Positions 53,590-62,191 of a DNA stretch of 64,000 nt are shown here, piece after piece. Each line of letters opens with the position of its first letter. The stretch's first letter is position 1. A model generated the notes under the pieces. It saw only the letters and a list, made by a program, of their open reading frames with translations, did not search any database and had not been told where the DNA came from. The position numbers and the translations under genes were made by a program. The DNA is from Vibrio penaeicida (GTDB taxonomy: Bacteria > Pseudomonadota > Gammaproteobacteria > Enterobacterales > Vibrionaceae), in the NCBI RefSeq assembly GCF_030689305.1, contig NZ_JAUYVM010000003.1:248001-312000 (forward strand). Direction: 5' to 3'.

Positions 53590-55555
53590 ATTCTTCTTCC
53601 TATTGTGTTTCGTTGTCTCATTGAATGCGGTCGCAGAAAAAAAGGTGACCGTTCCGCTCACGTATTCCACGGTAAATCAGGGGGACATCGTGTTACGTGG
53701 TCAGACACAAATGATCAACCTGCCTATTTCGATACTTGAAGGTCAAAAGGTGGAAAAACTCCATCTTTCTCTAGCGGTATTCAATAATAATGTGGTTGAT
53801 AAGTCACTGCTCTGGATTTCAACGGGTAAGCGCACTTTGGTAAATATCGAGCTCAAGCAGCGCTCCCAGTTTCAGCAGCTGGATGTGACCATTCCGCCCG
53901 AGCTGATATCCAAACGTGATTCAAGTTTGAACCTAAGAATTCAACATATTTCAAATGATCCTTCGCATGTGGTTGATGCGACCGAGCTGACAACGGTGAT
54001 TAATGCGGAAAGCTCGAACTACTCTCTAACCTACATCGAAAGCACGAATACTGAAGATCAAACGCTGCTTGCATACAACGACATGATTCGAAGCGGCCAA
54101 GGGCATGGGTTGCCTGTTCAAATGGTGTCTTTGGTGGAGGACAATCAGGATCTCTCTTTGGGTATTGCAGCCTCTTTGGTACAGGGCTGGACGCTTAAAA
54201 GTGGCTCTGAAGACTACAAGTTTGACTATATCACTTCCCTTTCAGCTTCCTTTTCGACCACAAAACCCACAGTGGTGTATGGCACACGGGATCATTTACT
54301 TAATGCGGGTTGGATAGATTTGGAGACGCATAGCGCCATTTCTGGTCCGTATCTAAAAACCGGGAAAAATCCGAAAGGTATTGATTGGCTCCTAGTGATA
54401 TCTGGGAACAGCCCAATGGAAGTGAAAAGAGCGTCTAAAGTTTTTGCAAATAACTTACGTCGGCTCCCTGATAGCGCTTCGACTGTTATAAAAGTCGATG
54501 ATGCGATGAAAGACACATCATTAAAAAGTGCAGAAAAATACCTCGTATCCGAGTTTACCGATCAGGTAGAGCTTACCGATTCACCTCTCGCGTTATCGCT
54601 GATTATGCCGAGCAATATAATGTTCAGTAGTGAAGACAATGCCAAGCTAAATCTCTTGTTACAGCATTCCCGCGTGTCGCCCGGTGAAGGCTCTATGATA
54701 TTGCGTGTAAACGGAAAATATGCGAACAGTTTGCCCTTGCGTTCCAGTTATTGGCGGGATAATCAGCACTATAGAATCAACATTCCCATGAAAGACTTTA
54801 GACCCGGAATCAATCACGTGAGTGTTCAAGTTTATGGGCCCGTCGACATTCGCAACCAACAGCGGCGATTTAAAGTGTTCATGTCGGACAATTCGAATCT
54901 TCATTTAAGTTCTTGGGTTAAGTTTATTCCAACAGAAGGTCATAGTGTTTCTCCTACCGATTTCCTCGCCATAACGGACGATTGCGGTAAGCAGGCTCAG
55001 ATAACATTGGATCCAGATAACCCAGAGCAGCTAACAAAACTTTGGAGATTGCTCAGCCATGTATCTCATCGCACACACAAAGCAATGCCCGGATTATTGG
55101 TGACGAGCGAAGCGCAACAAAAGCGCCAACTCCATATAAAGCTAAATGAAACGAATGAAGAAAACTTTGTTTTTGAGCAAACCGAGAATGACTCTAGATG
55201 GGAAGAACTCAAACATACTCTGTTTGATTTTATTGCGCATTCAGAAAGCGGAACGGATGATTTTGGGCAATCGTTAAATACTCATGAGCTGGCTTATGTA
55301 AGACACACCAATAACAAAGGTTGGTATCGGCTTCAGTTCACAGAAAGTTCGCCGGAAAAGTTTGATGACTTTCTACGCAGTGAATCCAGTGCCCCTCCGA
55401 AGGGAGTGCTAAGTGAAAAAGAATTTTCGAGTAATTCATCGCAGTTTTTTAAAGCTGCTTTCATTGGGTATCCTGCTGCACTGTCCGTTATTGCTCTCAT
55501 CATTATTTGGTGGATATCGGCGTTTGTATCTCGTTTTTTGGAAGCGCGAAAATGA
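53582..55555 (+). CDS. bcsB: BcsB periplasmic cellulose synthase subunit, copy 2
   Basis: A 657-residue protein with signal peptide (FFLLCFVVSLNAVA). It has the same domain order as copy 1, including LRGQTQMINLPISI, GPYLKTGKNPKGIDWLLVISG, LPLRSSYWRDNQHYRINIP, and a C-terminal anchor helix (FIGYPAALSVIALIIIWWI). It lacks most of the acidic Gln/Glu-rich insert found in copy 1, which explains its shorter length. It works with the copy-2 BcsA. The stop overlaps bcsZ by ATGA. Confidence 0.88.
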   Translation: MTRFFFLLCFVVSLNAVAEKKVTVPLTYSTVNQGDIVLRGQTQMINLPISILEGQKVEKLHLSLAVFNNNVVDKSLLWISTGKRTLVNIELKQRSQFQQLDVTIPPELISKRDSSLNLRIQHISNDPSHVVDATELTTVINAESSNYSLTYIESTNTEDQTLLAYNDMIRSGQGHGLPVQMVSLVEDNQDLSLGIAASLVQGWTLKSGSEDYKFDYITSLSASFSTTKPTVVYGTRDHLLNAGWIDLETHSAISGPYLKTGKNPKGIDWLLVISGNSPMEVKRASKVFANNLRRLPDSASTVIKVDDAMKDTSLKSAEKYLVSEFTDQVELTDSPLALSLIMPSNIMFSSEDNAKLNLLLQHSRVSPGEGSMILRVNGKYANSLPLRSSYWRDNQHYRINIPMKDFRPGINHVSVQVYGPVDIRNQQRRFKVFMSDNSNLHLSSWVKFIPTEGHSVSPTDFLAITDDCGKQAQITLDPDNPEQLTKLWRLLSHVSHRTHKAMPGLLVTSEAQQKRQLHIKLNETNEENFVFEQTENDSRWEELKHTLFDFIAHSESGTDDFGQSLNTHELAYVRHTNNKGWYRLQFTESSPEKFDDFLRSESSAPPKGVLSEKEFSSNSSQFFKAAFIGYPAALSVIALIIIWWISAFVSRFLEARK

Positions 55556-56571
55556 AAAAAAAGACCGGTTTCTTTGTGGTTGCAGCGACGAGCTTAGTGG
55601 TCAGTACCAACGCTATGGCGCTTGCCATGTGCAAAAGTGATATTGGCATGTGGCATACGTTCAAGAACAGCTATGTTAATCAAGATGGGCGCGTTGTGGA
55701 TGTGGGCAACCAAGGCATATCACACAGTGAAGGGCAGGGGTACGGAATGCTTATCGCTGAATATTTTGGTGACAAAGCGACGTTCGACCGCATGTGGCAT
55801 TGGACCCAAAAAAACCTACAGCGAAAAGAAGACGGCTTGTTTTCTTGGAAATGGCAGCCGAAAAAGCCGCATATCCCCGACAGAAATAATGCCAGCGATG
55901 GCGATGTGCTGATTGCATGGGCTCTGCAACGAGCTCAAAAGCAATGGTCTGGTCAGGGGTATGGTTCTAGTGCGAAACAAATCGTTAATGAACTGCAAAA
56001 ATCCCATATAAAGACGGTGAACCGGCAGAGCATATTACTCCCCGGAGCGTATGGATTTAATTTTGATGATCGTACGGTCGTTAACCCTGCGTATTGGGTG
56101 TATCCGGCATTGCAGGATTTCAATCAATACAGCCGCCAATGGTCGAAACTGTATAAAAGTGGTTTATCGATTCTAAATCAAAACCTTTACGGACCTGAAA
56201 AACTGACGTCGGATTGGTTGGAATACAAAAATGGTGGTTGGAGACCGGCCTCTGGCTTTGAATCACGCTTTAGTTACTCGAGTTATCGCATTCCGCTTTA
56301 CGTTATTTGGGGGGGGCAATCGCACCAACTGAATACGCACTATACTAGCTGGCTGAACCAGAATACGGCATGGGTGAATGTACGTTCTGGTGAATCGGCC
56401 AGTTACCCACCACCTGATGGTGCCATCGCAATCGCTCAACTTGTTCGACTCTCCCGCGCTTCACGGAAAAAAGGACAAGGCATAAAAGTTTACCCCAAAG
56501 GAAAAGACTATTACTCCGACAGCTTGGTGCTGTTGTCCCATATCGCTTATAACGAAAGGATTTGCCAATGA
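55552..56571 (+). CDS. bcsZ: BcsZ endo-beta-1,4-glucanase (GH8), copy 2
   Basis: A 339-residue GH8 glucanase starting at the ATG that overlaps the bcsB stop. It has a signal peptide (about 1-23, ending SMALA-like AMALA). The catalytic Glu (SEGQGYGM) and Asp (NNASDGDVLIAWA) are present. It is strongly similar to copy 1, including an identical C-terminal KDYYSDSLVLLSHIAYNERI-type ending, which is also the most conserved DNA stretch between the two operons. Confidence 0.92.
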   Translation: MKKKTGFFVVAATSLVVSTNAMALAMCKSDIGMWHTFKNSYVNQDGRVVDVGNQGISHSEGQGYGMLIAEYFGDKATFDRMWHWTQKNLQRKEDGLFSWKWQPKKPHIPDRNNASDGDVLIAWALQRAQKQWSGQGYGSSAKQIVNELQKSHIKTVNRQSILLPGAYGFNFDDRTVVNPAYWVYPALQDFNQYSRQWSKLYKSGLSILNQNLYGPEKLTSDWLEYKNGGWRPASGFESRFSYSSYRIPLYVIWGGQSHQLNTHYTSWLNQNTAWVNVRSGESASYPPPDGAIAIAQLVRLSRASRKKGQGIKVYPKGKDYYSDSLVLLSHIAYNERICQ

Positions 56572-58025
56572 ACAGATACATCTTATTGGTAGCGCTAACT
56601 GCGTTGACAGCACAGGCTCAAGATCATCATGAAATCACGGTCTTTGACGACCGCATTCAAGTAGAAGTCACAACACAAACCCAAACGGGGTTTGATGAAA
56701 CGATTTATTGGAAAATGTTGGAGAAAAAAGGGTGGAAGGCGACCCAAAAAGCAACAGAAGGTCTGAACATTTCTTCAGCACTAAAAACAGAACTTAGCTA
56801 TCAAGAATCGTTATACGACTTAAATCGGCACCTGAAAAATCGCAGACTGACAGCCGCTAAAACGTTACTCGAAAAATACCCCCAGTGGCGAACATGCGAT
56901 CGCGTCCAATGGCTATGGCTAGATTTAAAAAATGAAACCATGACGGGCTATGGCTCGAATGCACAGGCTAAATACCAGTCGATTCTCGACAACTGTAAAG
57001 GGCAAGAGTTGAGTACGACACAAAAGTTATTGAGCTGGACACCGTCAAGTGCAGGCAGCGATATTCTAGCGAGGTATAAAACATCAGCGGGCTACGATAG
57101 AAAGTTTGCTGCGCAATTAGAATACGACAATCGATTGAGCCAACTAGAATCAGCGAGTATTTCTGACAGTCAATTAGAAAGTATTGGGCGATCAGCTAAA
57201 TCGAGAAAAGATGCGAAAACAGCTGAAGTCATCGCTTGGAAATACATGGAGTCGGAGCAGCCAGATGTTGCACTTGGTTGGTTTGAAAGCGCAATCAATT
57301 GGGGGGGACCGAACGAAAAGCGTATTGAAGGCAAATTACTCAGTTTGCAGGCGATGGAAGATATAGAACGCTTGCATATGGAGCATCAAGTTTGGTCGGA
57401 AAAATACCCATCCATTGCAGAAATGGATATAGGATCTGGCGCTAAAGAAGATCTGGAATGTGAAGAATCTGCCGCGAAATGTTTGGAAAGCCTGAATAAC
57501 AAACCCAATCTAACTGCCCAAGATTTTGTGATGAAGGGTTGGAAGCTTTATGAACTTCAACGCCCGATGTCGGCATCGATCGCGTTTGAAGAGGCACTCG
57601 ACATGATGCCAAAAGATGACCCGCAAAGAGATCTTACTCAGTATGGATATGTATTAGCGTTAGAAAAAATGGGGTATTCAGATAAAGCAATCGCGTTGGC
57701 CATGCAAATTAATGATGTGGAAAAACGCGTCGAAATAGATAAGAAGGTTGCGGTAAGAAGGGTTTATTCTGCCTTCCAAGCAGAGGCCTATGAAGAAACT
57801 CTCGCACGTATCGAACAATACGAACAAGACTATGGCAAAGATGTGAAACTCATCGAAATCAAAGCGTGGGCGCTCTACAACAGCCAACGTAAAGAAGAAG
57901 CGTACGCTGAATATACGGTTTTAGCCGAAGCCTTCCCTCACAATGAGGAAATGCAACGCTCTTACTTGATAATAAAGTGTGGCTTTGCTGAACACGCGTC
58001 AGTGTGTCACGAACTTGATTATTGA
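56568..58025 (+). CDS. Periplasmic TPR protein in BcsC/BcsK position, copy 2
   Basis: A 485-residue protein, the same length as copy 1. Signal peptide about 1-19 (LLVALTALTAQAQ). The helical repeats correspond one to one with copy 1 (WKYMESEQPDVALGWFESAI, MKGWKLYELQRPMSASIAFEEAL, IKAWALYNSQRKEEAYAEYTV), as does the two-Cys C-terminal tail. There is no beta-barrel domain. Equal length in two diverged copies argues that this short form is the real gene and not a broken bcsC. Confidence 0.75.
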   Translation: MNRYILLVALTALTAQAQDHHEITVFDDRIQVEVTTQTQTGFDETIYWKMLEKKGWKATQKATEGLNISSALKTELSYQESLYDLNRHLKNRRLTAAKTLLEKYPQWRTCDRVQWLWLDLKNETMTGYGSNAQAKYQSILDNCKGQELSTTQKLLSWTPSSAGSDILARYKTSAGYDRKFAAQLEYDNRLSQLESASISDSQLESIGRSAKSRKDAKTAEVIAWKYMESEQPDVALGWFESAINWGGPNEKRIEGKLLSLQAMEDIERLHMEHQVWSEKYPSIAEMDIGSGAKEDLECEESAAKCLESLNNKPNLTAQDFVMKGWKLYELQRPMSASIAFEEALDMMPKDDPQRDLTQYGYVLALEKMGYSDKAIALAMQINDVEKRVEIDKKVAVRRVYSAFQAEAYEETLARIEQYEQDYGKDVKLIEIKAWALYNSQRKEEAYAEYTVLAEAFPHNEEMQRSYLIIKCGFAEHASVCHELDY

Positions 58026-58041
58026 GTATACGTTCCGCAAA

Positions 58042-58060
58042 TTGAGGCTGCTTGGGTATA
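58042..58060 (+). repeat. Half copy of the ATACCCAAG-type element
   Basis: TTGAGGCTGCTTGGGTATA, the right arm and part of the loop of the element at 33278-33308, lies between the copy-2 TPR gene and the hydrolase. The left arm is degenerate (AGTATACG). A weaker half copy is at about 60684-60700. Confidence 0.5.
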
Positions 58061-58090
58061 ATGGACGCGGCTTTAATATGAGGATTTGAA

Positions 58091-58909
58091 ATGAGTAAAT
58101 GGACTTTACCCGATACGTTTGAATTTGAGGGGCGACAAGTTAAATATGGCATTGAAGGTGAAGGGGAGCCTTTGGTTATAGTGCATGGTACGCCCTGGTC
58201 TTCTTTTAATTTAAGACACCTGATCAGGGATTTATCTCGCCATTATCAAGTTCACTTTTTTGACCTTCTCGGCTATGGAGAGTCAGACAAAAGCGAAGCG
58301 GATGTTTCTCTAGGAATACAAAATACATTGCTGGATGCGTTAGTTGAGCATTGGCAGATCGATACTCCGTACATTGTTGGGCATGATTTTGGTGGTACAA
58401 CGGTATTAAGAAACCATATTTTAGATAAGCGAAAATACAAAAAGATAGCAGTGATCGATCCTGTTGCCTTATCACCTTGGGGTTCGCCATTTTTCAAACA
58501 TATCGAGGAGCACGAAGCCGCATTTTCTGGTGTACCGGATTTTATTCATGCGGCAATTGTTGAAGCTTATATAAAGACCGCAGCCCATCAAGAACTCGAC
58601 GCAGAAACGATAGAGGGCATTCTATCCCCGTGGATGGGAGAGTTGGGCAAGCCCGCTTTTTACTGTCAAATAGCGCAAGCGGATTCAAAGTATACAGATG
58701 ATTTTCAGGATAGGTTTTTAGAGGTAAGTGCACCCACTCTTATTCTGTGGGGTCAAGAAGATCAATGGATACCTTGCGAGCAAGCTTACCGACTTCAAAA
58801 TAAGATTGAGGGCGCTAAATTGGTCACAATTCCTAATACTGGTCATTTAGTCATTGAAGAAAACCCGAAAGCACTGGTTGCAGAAATACAAAAATTCTTT
58901 GGGAGTTAG
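58091..58909 (+). CDS. Alpha/beta hydrolase
   Basis: A 272-residue alpha/beta-fold hydrolase with a GAGGAT ribosome site. VIVHGTPWSSFNLRHL supplies the oxyanion loop. The nucleophile elbow is GHDFGG with an Asp nucleophile, as in haloalkane dehalogenases and epoxide hydrolases. The acid is probably in LILWGQEDQWIP and the His in PNTGHLVIEENP. No signal peptide is seen, so it is cytoplasmic. The substrate is unknown. It is not linked to the cellulose operon by overlap. Confidence 0.82.
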   Translation: MSKWTLPDTFEFEGRQVKYGIEGEGEPLVIVHGTPWSSFNLRHLIRDLSRHYQVHFFDLLGYGESDKSEADVSLGIQNTLLDALVEHWQIDTPYIVGHDFGGTTVLRNHILDKRKYKKIAVIDPVALSPWGSPFFKHIEEHEAAFSGVPDFIHAAIVEAYIKTAAHQELDAETIEGILSPWMGELGKPAFYCQIAQADSKYTDDFQDRFLEVSAPTLILWGQEDQWIPCEQAYRLQNKIEGAKLVTIPNTGHLVIEENPKALVAEIQKFFGS

Positions 58910-59046
58910 AGGCTGTTAACCTTTTGAGGCTAAATTTTGCTTGGGTTCTAGGCTCTTTGATTGGGTGGAATACCTCCCCTCACATAGATGGAGAGGAGGT
59001 TTTAACTTAACAAGTTAACTGTCTGCTGAGTTTGCTATCTGTTGAG

Positions 59047-59478
59047 TTAACTGTCTTTTGAATTGGATGGTGCTTTGTAACCTAGTGTATAGCTGTCGAA
59101 ATCTCGCATTAAGTAAAGTACAAGGCAGGCGGCGAGCATTGGCCAAGCCGTAAAGAACAACAAATTACCTAGTGGGTCTAGGTATTTCATGAAAGATGAA
59201 AAAGTTGAGAAGCTATGCAAAACCAGCGCAATCAGGTATGTCTTAGAGCGTTGAATACCGAGTAAGAATGCACCAACAAATACAAGCTGAACAATGCCAA
59301 TGACCAAAGAAAAACCAGAGGATACGTCGAGGCCATAGAAAGCTGAAAATACCTTAGTGGAATGTTCCGGTGCGAGGATTTTGTCGAATGCCCAAACAAA
59401 GAAAACAAGGGCAATGGTAACGCGTAGAGCCAATAAGCCGAGTGCGAGATGTTTTTGCTGTTGAGGTGAGATGTTCAA
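59047..59478 (-). CDS. DoxX-like small membrane protein
   Basis: About 143 residues with four membrane helices (ALRVTIALVFFVWAFDKIL; FSLVIGIVQLVFVGAFLLGI; TYLIALVLHSFSTF; LLFFTAWPMLAACLVLYLM). No ATG is available in frame. A TTG at 59478 has GGAG nine bases upstream; another TTG at 59493 is possible. The layout resembles DoxX/DoxD-type proteins, whose roles are mostly unknown. It stands alone on the minus strand after a 137-base gap. Confidence 0.65.
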   Translation of the reverse strand: MNISPQQQKHLALGLLALRVTIALVFFVWAFDKILAPEHSTKVFSAFYGLDVSSGFSLVIGIVQLVFVGAFLLGIQRSKTYLIALVLHSFSTFSSFMKYLDPLGNLLFFTAWPMLAACLVLYLMRDFDSYTLGYKAPSNSKDS

Positions 59479-59805
59479 GATAAATTTCTCCAATTATATG
59501 AATGCGGAGAATACAGACCGAGCAGCTTTTTAATTTATTTCTGAATGACTGGTTATTTTATAAAGTAATCGACGATTTAAAGTTAAATAGGAATGAGAAT
59601 CACAATGTGAGTGGGTGAGAATAATGCGAGCTACTTCTCCTGTTTATGTGAAACGCCTGTTTATTCAAGATTTTAACCCACGTTCATCATGCTATTCTTC
59701 TTGCGACTGGAAAGCTGTTGAATGAAGACAAAGGGTTATCTGTCTATGTATCTTCAGGGCAATGAGCACAGTTTGTATAGAACGTGAAATCATTAAAAGG
59801 GATTT
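59479..59805. other. Divergent intergenic region
   Basis: About 330 bases between the minus-strand membrane protein gene and the plus-strand gene at 59806. It probably holds both promoters. I see no clear hairpin, repeat or strongly matching promoter. Confidence 0.45.
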
Positions 59806-60651
59806 ATGACTAACCAAGTTTTTCGCTATAGCAAGAAATGGCAAAAAGCCGCCAAAATCTGTGTCGTTGCATTAGCATTGATAGGAAGCAGTTTTTTGTA
59901 CCTCACTCAGTGCGATACAGAGGGTATCGATGTATTGGGTATTCTGGCTTCAGCACCGTTGCTGTTGCTTGCTGTGGTGTTGGGACATTTGGCACGCAAC
60001 CTACCAAATAAAGCGATTGAGTTAAACAATGATGGAGTTTGGTATCAACATGAAGGCGAAGTAAACGGAAAAGTGTTATTTGATCGTGTATGCCGTATCA
60101 AAGAGCGTTTGATTTTGCAGCGATTGGATTTACTGGATCAGGAAGGTCGTAAGCTGATTAGTATCGATTATAAACTCACAGATTTTGAAATTTTAAGGTA
60201 TGCGCTGTGTGACAAGATAAACTCGCACCTAACGGCGCAAGATCAGTCCGAATTTAGGAAAGGTACGCTGATTCGTGTTTCTCATCTGATAGGGGTTATC
60301 TTGTTTCCTTTCTTGCCTCTGGTCGCGTTTTGGACAGGGCTGAATTGGTTTTTGATAGTGGGAACTGTTTTTGTTGTTGTACTGATCGTGCACGAATATC
60401 TTAATACGCCAATCGATTTGGTGATTAGGAAAAATGCGTTGTCGGTGCGTTATCGATTACGCCACACCCATGTTGGGTTTGATGAAGTGATCGGTCTTCA
60501 AATGATCGACGAGCTAGAAAATGGTAACCGCATTCCTTATGTTCAATTGACTTGTAGACATTTAAGAAAGCCAATTAAGTTAAAAGGCTTGGGTGTGGAT
60601 GTGAATAGATTGTTTTCAATACTCGAAAACACAATAACAAAAAAGCAATAA
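59806..60651 (+). CDS. Membrane protein with PH-like domain, function unknown
   Basis: A 281-residue protein. Two helices near the N-terminus (about 15-33 and 45-62) are followed by a soluble stretch with ELNNDGVWYQHEGE and LFDRVCRIKERL. Two more helices lie at about 160-200. The C-terminal part has a strand pattern reminiscent of bacterial PH-like domains (IRKNALSVRYRLRHTHVGFDEVIGL). I do not recognise a named family. It is a single gene with AAAAGGGATTT before the ATG. Confidence 0.6.
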   Translation: MTNQVFRYSKKWQKAAKICVVALALIGSSFLYLTQCDTEGIDVLGILASAPLLLLAVVLGHLARNLPNKAIELNNDGVWYQHEGEVNGKVLFDRVCRIKERLILQRLDLLDQEGRKLISIDYKLTDFEILRYALCDKINSHLTAQDQSEFRKGTLIRVSHLIGVILFPFLPLVAFWTGLNWFLIVGTVFVVVLIVHEYLNTPIDLVIRKNALSVRYRLRHTHVGFDEVIGLQMIDELENGNRIPYVQLTCRHLRKPIKLKGLGVDVNRLFSILENTITKKQ

Positions 60652-60701
60652 TAATGCGTTTATTCAAACAATATCGATAAAAGTGAGGCGGTTTGGGTAT
60701 A

Positions 60702-60733
60702 AAAAAATAGCCAGAATCATCTGGCTATTTTTA
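60702..60733. terminator. Bidirectional terminator between 59806 gene and cold-shock gene
   Basis: Stem ATAGCCAG / CTGGCTAT, extended by A5/T5, with a six-base loop. It has T-runs on both strands and so can end both convergent transcripts. Confidence 0.82.
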
Positions 60734-60757
60734 TAAACTAAACATTACTCAAAGGAG

Positions 60758-60967
60758 TTAAAGAACAGAAATATCTTCCGCTTGAGGTCCTTTATTACCT
60801 TGAGTGACTTTAAATTCAACTTTCTGACCTTCTACCAAAGTACGGAAGCCGTCCCCTGTAATTGCTGAGAAGTGTGCAAAAACGTCTGGTCCATTTTCTT
60901 GTTGAATAAAACCAAAGCCTTTAGATTCGTTGAACCATTTTACGCTACCCACTACTTTGTCTGACAT
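60758..60967 (-). CDS. CspA-family cold-shock protein
   Basis: A 69-residue single cold-shock domain: [16 protein letters not shown] (RNP1), DVFAHFSAI (RNP2) and the usual C-terminal [10 protein letters not shown]. It binds single-stranded nucleic acid and melts RNA structure. AGGAAAAC precedes the start. The sequence ends with the CspC/CspE/CspA-like tail; the exact paralogue cannot be named. Confidence 0.95.
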   Translation of the reverse strand: MSDKVVGSVKWFNESKGFGFIQQENGPDVFAHFSAITGDGFRTLVEGQKVEFKVTQGNKGPQAEDISVL

Positions 60968-61320
60968 GATGTTTTCCTAGTTAAAAGATTATTTAATACG
61001 TGATTGCATAGGAAGCTACCATAAAAAATAAAGGTAGCAAGGGACAAAATCACATTAACGCGTATTAATAGTTGAAATATCTTAGTGATATTTTTCTTTA
61101 TATTTATTTGATTCAAGAAAGGCAATCGTCTTTACACAAGAAACATTCTTTTTTGGAATGAGTGTAGATGAAGTGTACCCAGAAGGTTCGAATCGCGAAT
61201 ATGAGAATGTGCTTAAGTTGAAATGTTTTAATCCATGAATATATTGTGGTTAATTTGGCAGGTTGGTAGTGTTGATGAATACTCAGAGCCTCTGGGAAAT
61301 CACTTAAAAAGGAGTTAATG
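60968..61320. other. Leader region of the cold-shock gene and tautomerase promoter
   Basis: About 350 bases. The part next to the cold-shock start (60968-61130) is AT-rich and would form its 5' leader, which in cspA genes often folds as a thermosensor; no specific cold-box is proven here. The right end holds the AAAAAGGAG ribosome site of the tautomerase. No gene is seen. Confidence 0.45.
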
Positions 61321-61521
61321 ATGCCCTTTATCGCATTTGAAGCAGGTCAACTTTCTGAAGAAGTAAAAGAAGAGTTGATTCAGAAACTCACAGATGTGTC
61401 TGTCGAAGTAACGGGTATTCCGAAAGAGCTATTCTTGGTGGCGATTCGAGAGTGGCCGGATACTAACGTTGCAGTCGGTGGGAAATCCGTTAAACAACTT
61501 AAGCAAGAACTTGGAATGTAA
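61321..61521 (+). CDS. 4-Oxalocrotonate tautomerase-family enzyme
   Basis: A 66-residue protein with the tautomerase fold. Two ATGs are adjacent (61318 and 61321). The second is chosen because AAAAAGGAG is then six bases away, and removal of Met leaves Pro as residue 1 (PFIAFEAGQL), the catalytic base of this family. The C-terminal VGGKSVKQLKQELG matches other short members. The physiological substrate is unknown. Confidence 0.85.
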   Translation: MPFIAFEAGQLSEEVKEELIQKLTDVSVEVTGIPKELFLVAIREWPDTNVAVGGKSVKQLKQELGM

Positions 61522-61545
61522 ACCTATCTGAAAAAAACAAGAAAC

Positions 61546-61575
61546 AAAAAGGGTACTTATTTAAGTACCCTTATT
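61546..61575. terminator. Bidirectional terminator between tautomerase and rhodanese genes
   Basis: Eight-base arms GGGTACTT (61551-61558) and AAGTACCC (61563-61570), preceded by AAAAA and followed by TTATTAT. The minus-strand T-run is the better one, serving the rhodanese gene. Confidence 0.78.
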
Positions 61576-61589
61576 ATGGGCTTACCGCG

Positions 61590-61985
61590 TTATTTCGTAA
61601 TCAGAGTGAACCCTTCATTCACCCATCCTGTTACACCTCCAATCATTTTCTTCACGGGTCTTCCCAATTTAGCCAGCCGAATTGCCGCTTTTTCTGTCGC
61701 GTTGCAGTGTGGTCCAGCGCAATACACAACGAATAATGTGTCCTCTGGGTATTCCAATAGAGTTTTTGGATTAATACGTGAATGGGGCAAATTGACGGCG
61801 CCATTTATATAGCCAGTTTCGAAAACCGATTCGCCACGAACATCAAGTAACACAAAGTCCTGTCGGTTGTTGGTCATGGCATGGTGAACATCCCAACAGT
61901 CTGTTTCGAACCTTAGCAGTAGCTCGAAATGTGTTAGAGCTTCTTGGCTAGATGCTGCGGGTATTCTTGCAACGATTGATGACAT
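61590..61985 (-). CDS. Rhodanese-like sulfurtransferase
   Basis: A 131-residue single rhodanese domain. The active-site loop is CAGPHCNAT, with the catalytic Cys after VVY. VLLDVRGESVFETGYINGAVNLPH is the domain's entry motif. It can carry a persulfide and transfer sulfur. The start has AAGGAGAGACTG. It is divergent from the FtrA-type regulator; this pairing is frequent in proteobacteria and suggests that FtrA controls it. Confidence 0.9.
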   Translation of the reverse strand: MSSIVARIPAASSQEALTHFELLLRFETDCWDVHHAMTNNRQDFVLLDVRGESVFETGYINGAVNLPHSRINPKTLLEYPEDTLFVVYCAGPHCNATEKAAIRLAKLGRPVKKMIGGVTGWVNEGFTLITK

Positions 61986-62191
61986 CAGTCTCTCCTTTTC
62001 TTAGATTGTCATGTTCGGTGTATTTTAGGTTGTAGCCATTGTGTGTTCTTTCTTGTTGGCTTACGATTGGCTTTTGAGTCATAGTTCGATAACTTCCAGC
62101 CAATATGAGAACCAAGTAAGCAATTCACTTACAAGGAATGTGTTTGCAAGGAATGAGGCGAAAGGATTAGGCAAAAAATAAAGGGAAAGGC

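Larger units (their letters stand above)
42134..58025 (+). repeat. Tandem duplication of a five-gene cellulose operon
   Basis: Unit 1 is 42134-49393 and unit 2 is 50811-58025, nearly equal in length (about 7.2 kb each) with the same five genes and closely matching gene junctions: the bcsA/bcsB overlap is 8 bases in both, and the bcsZ/TPR overlap is 4 bases in both. The proteins are clearly similar, but the DNA has diverged at many third positions, so the duplication is old. Confidence 0.85.
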
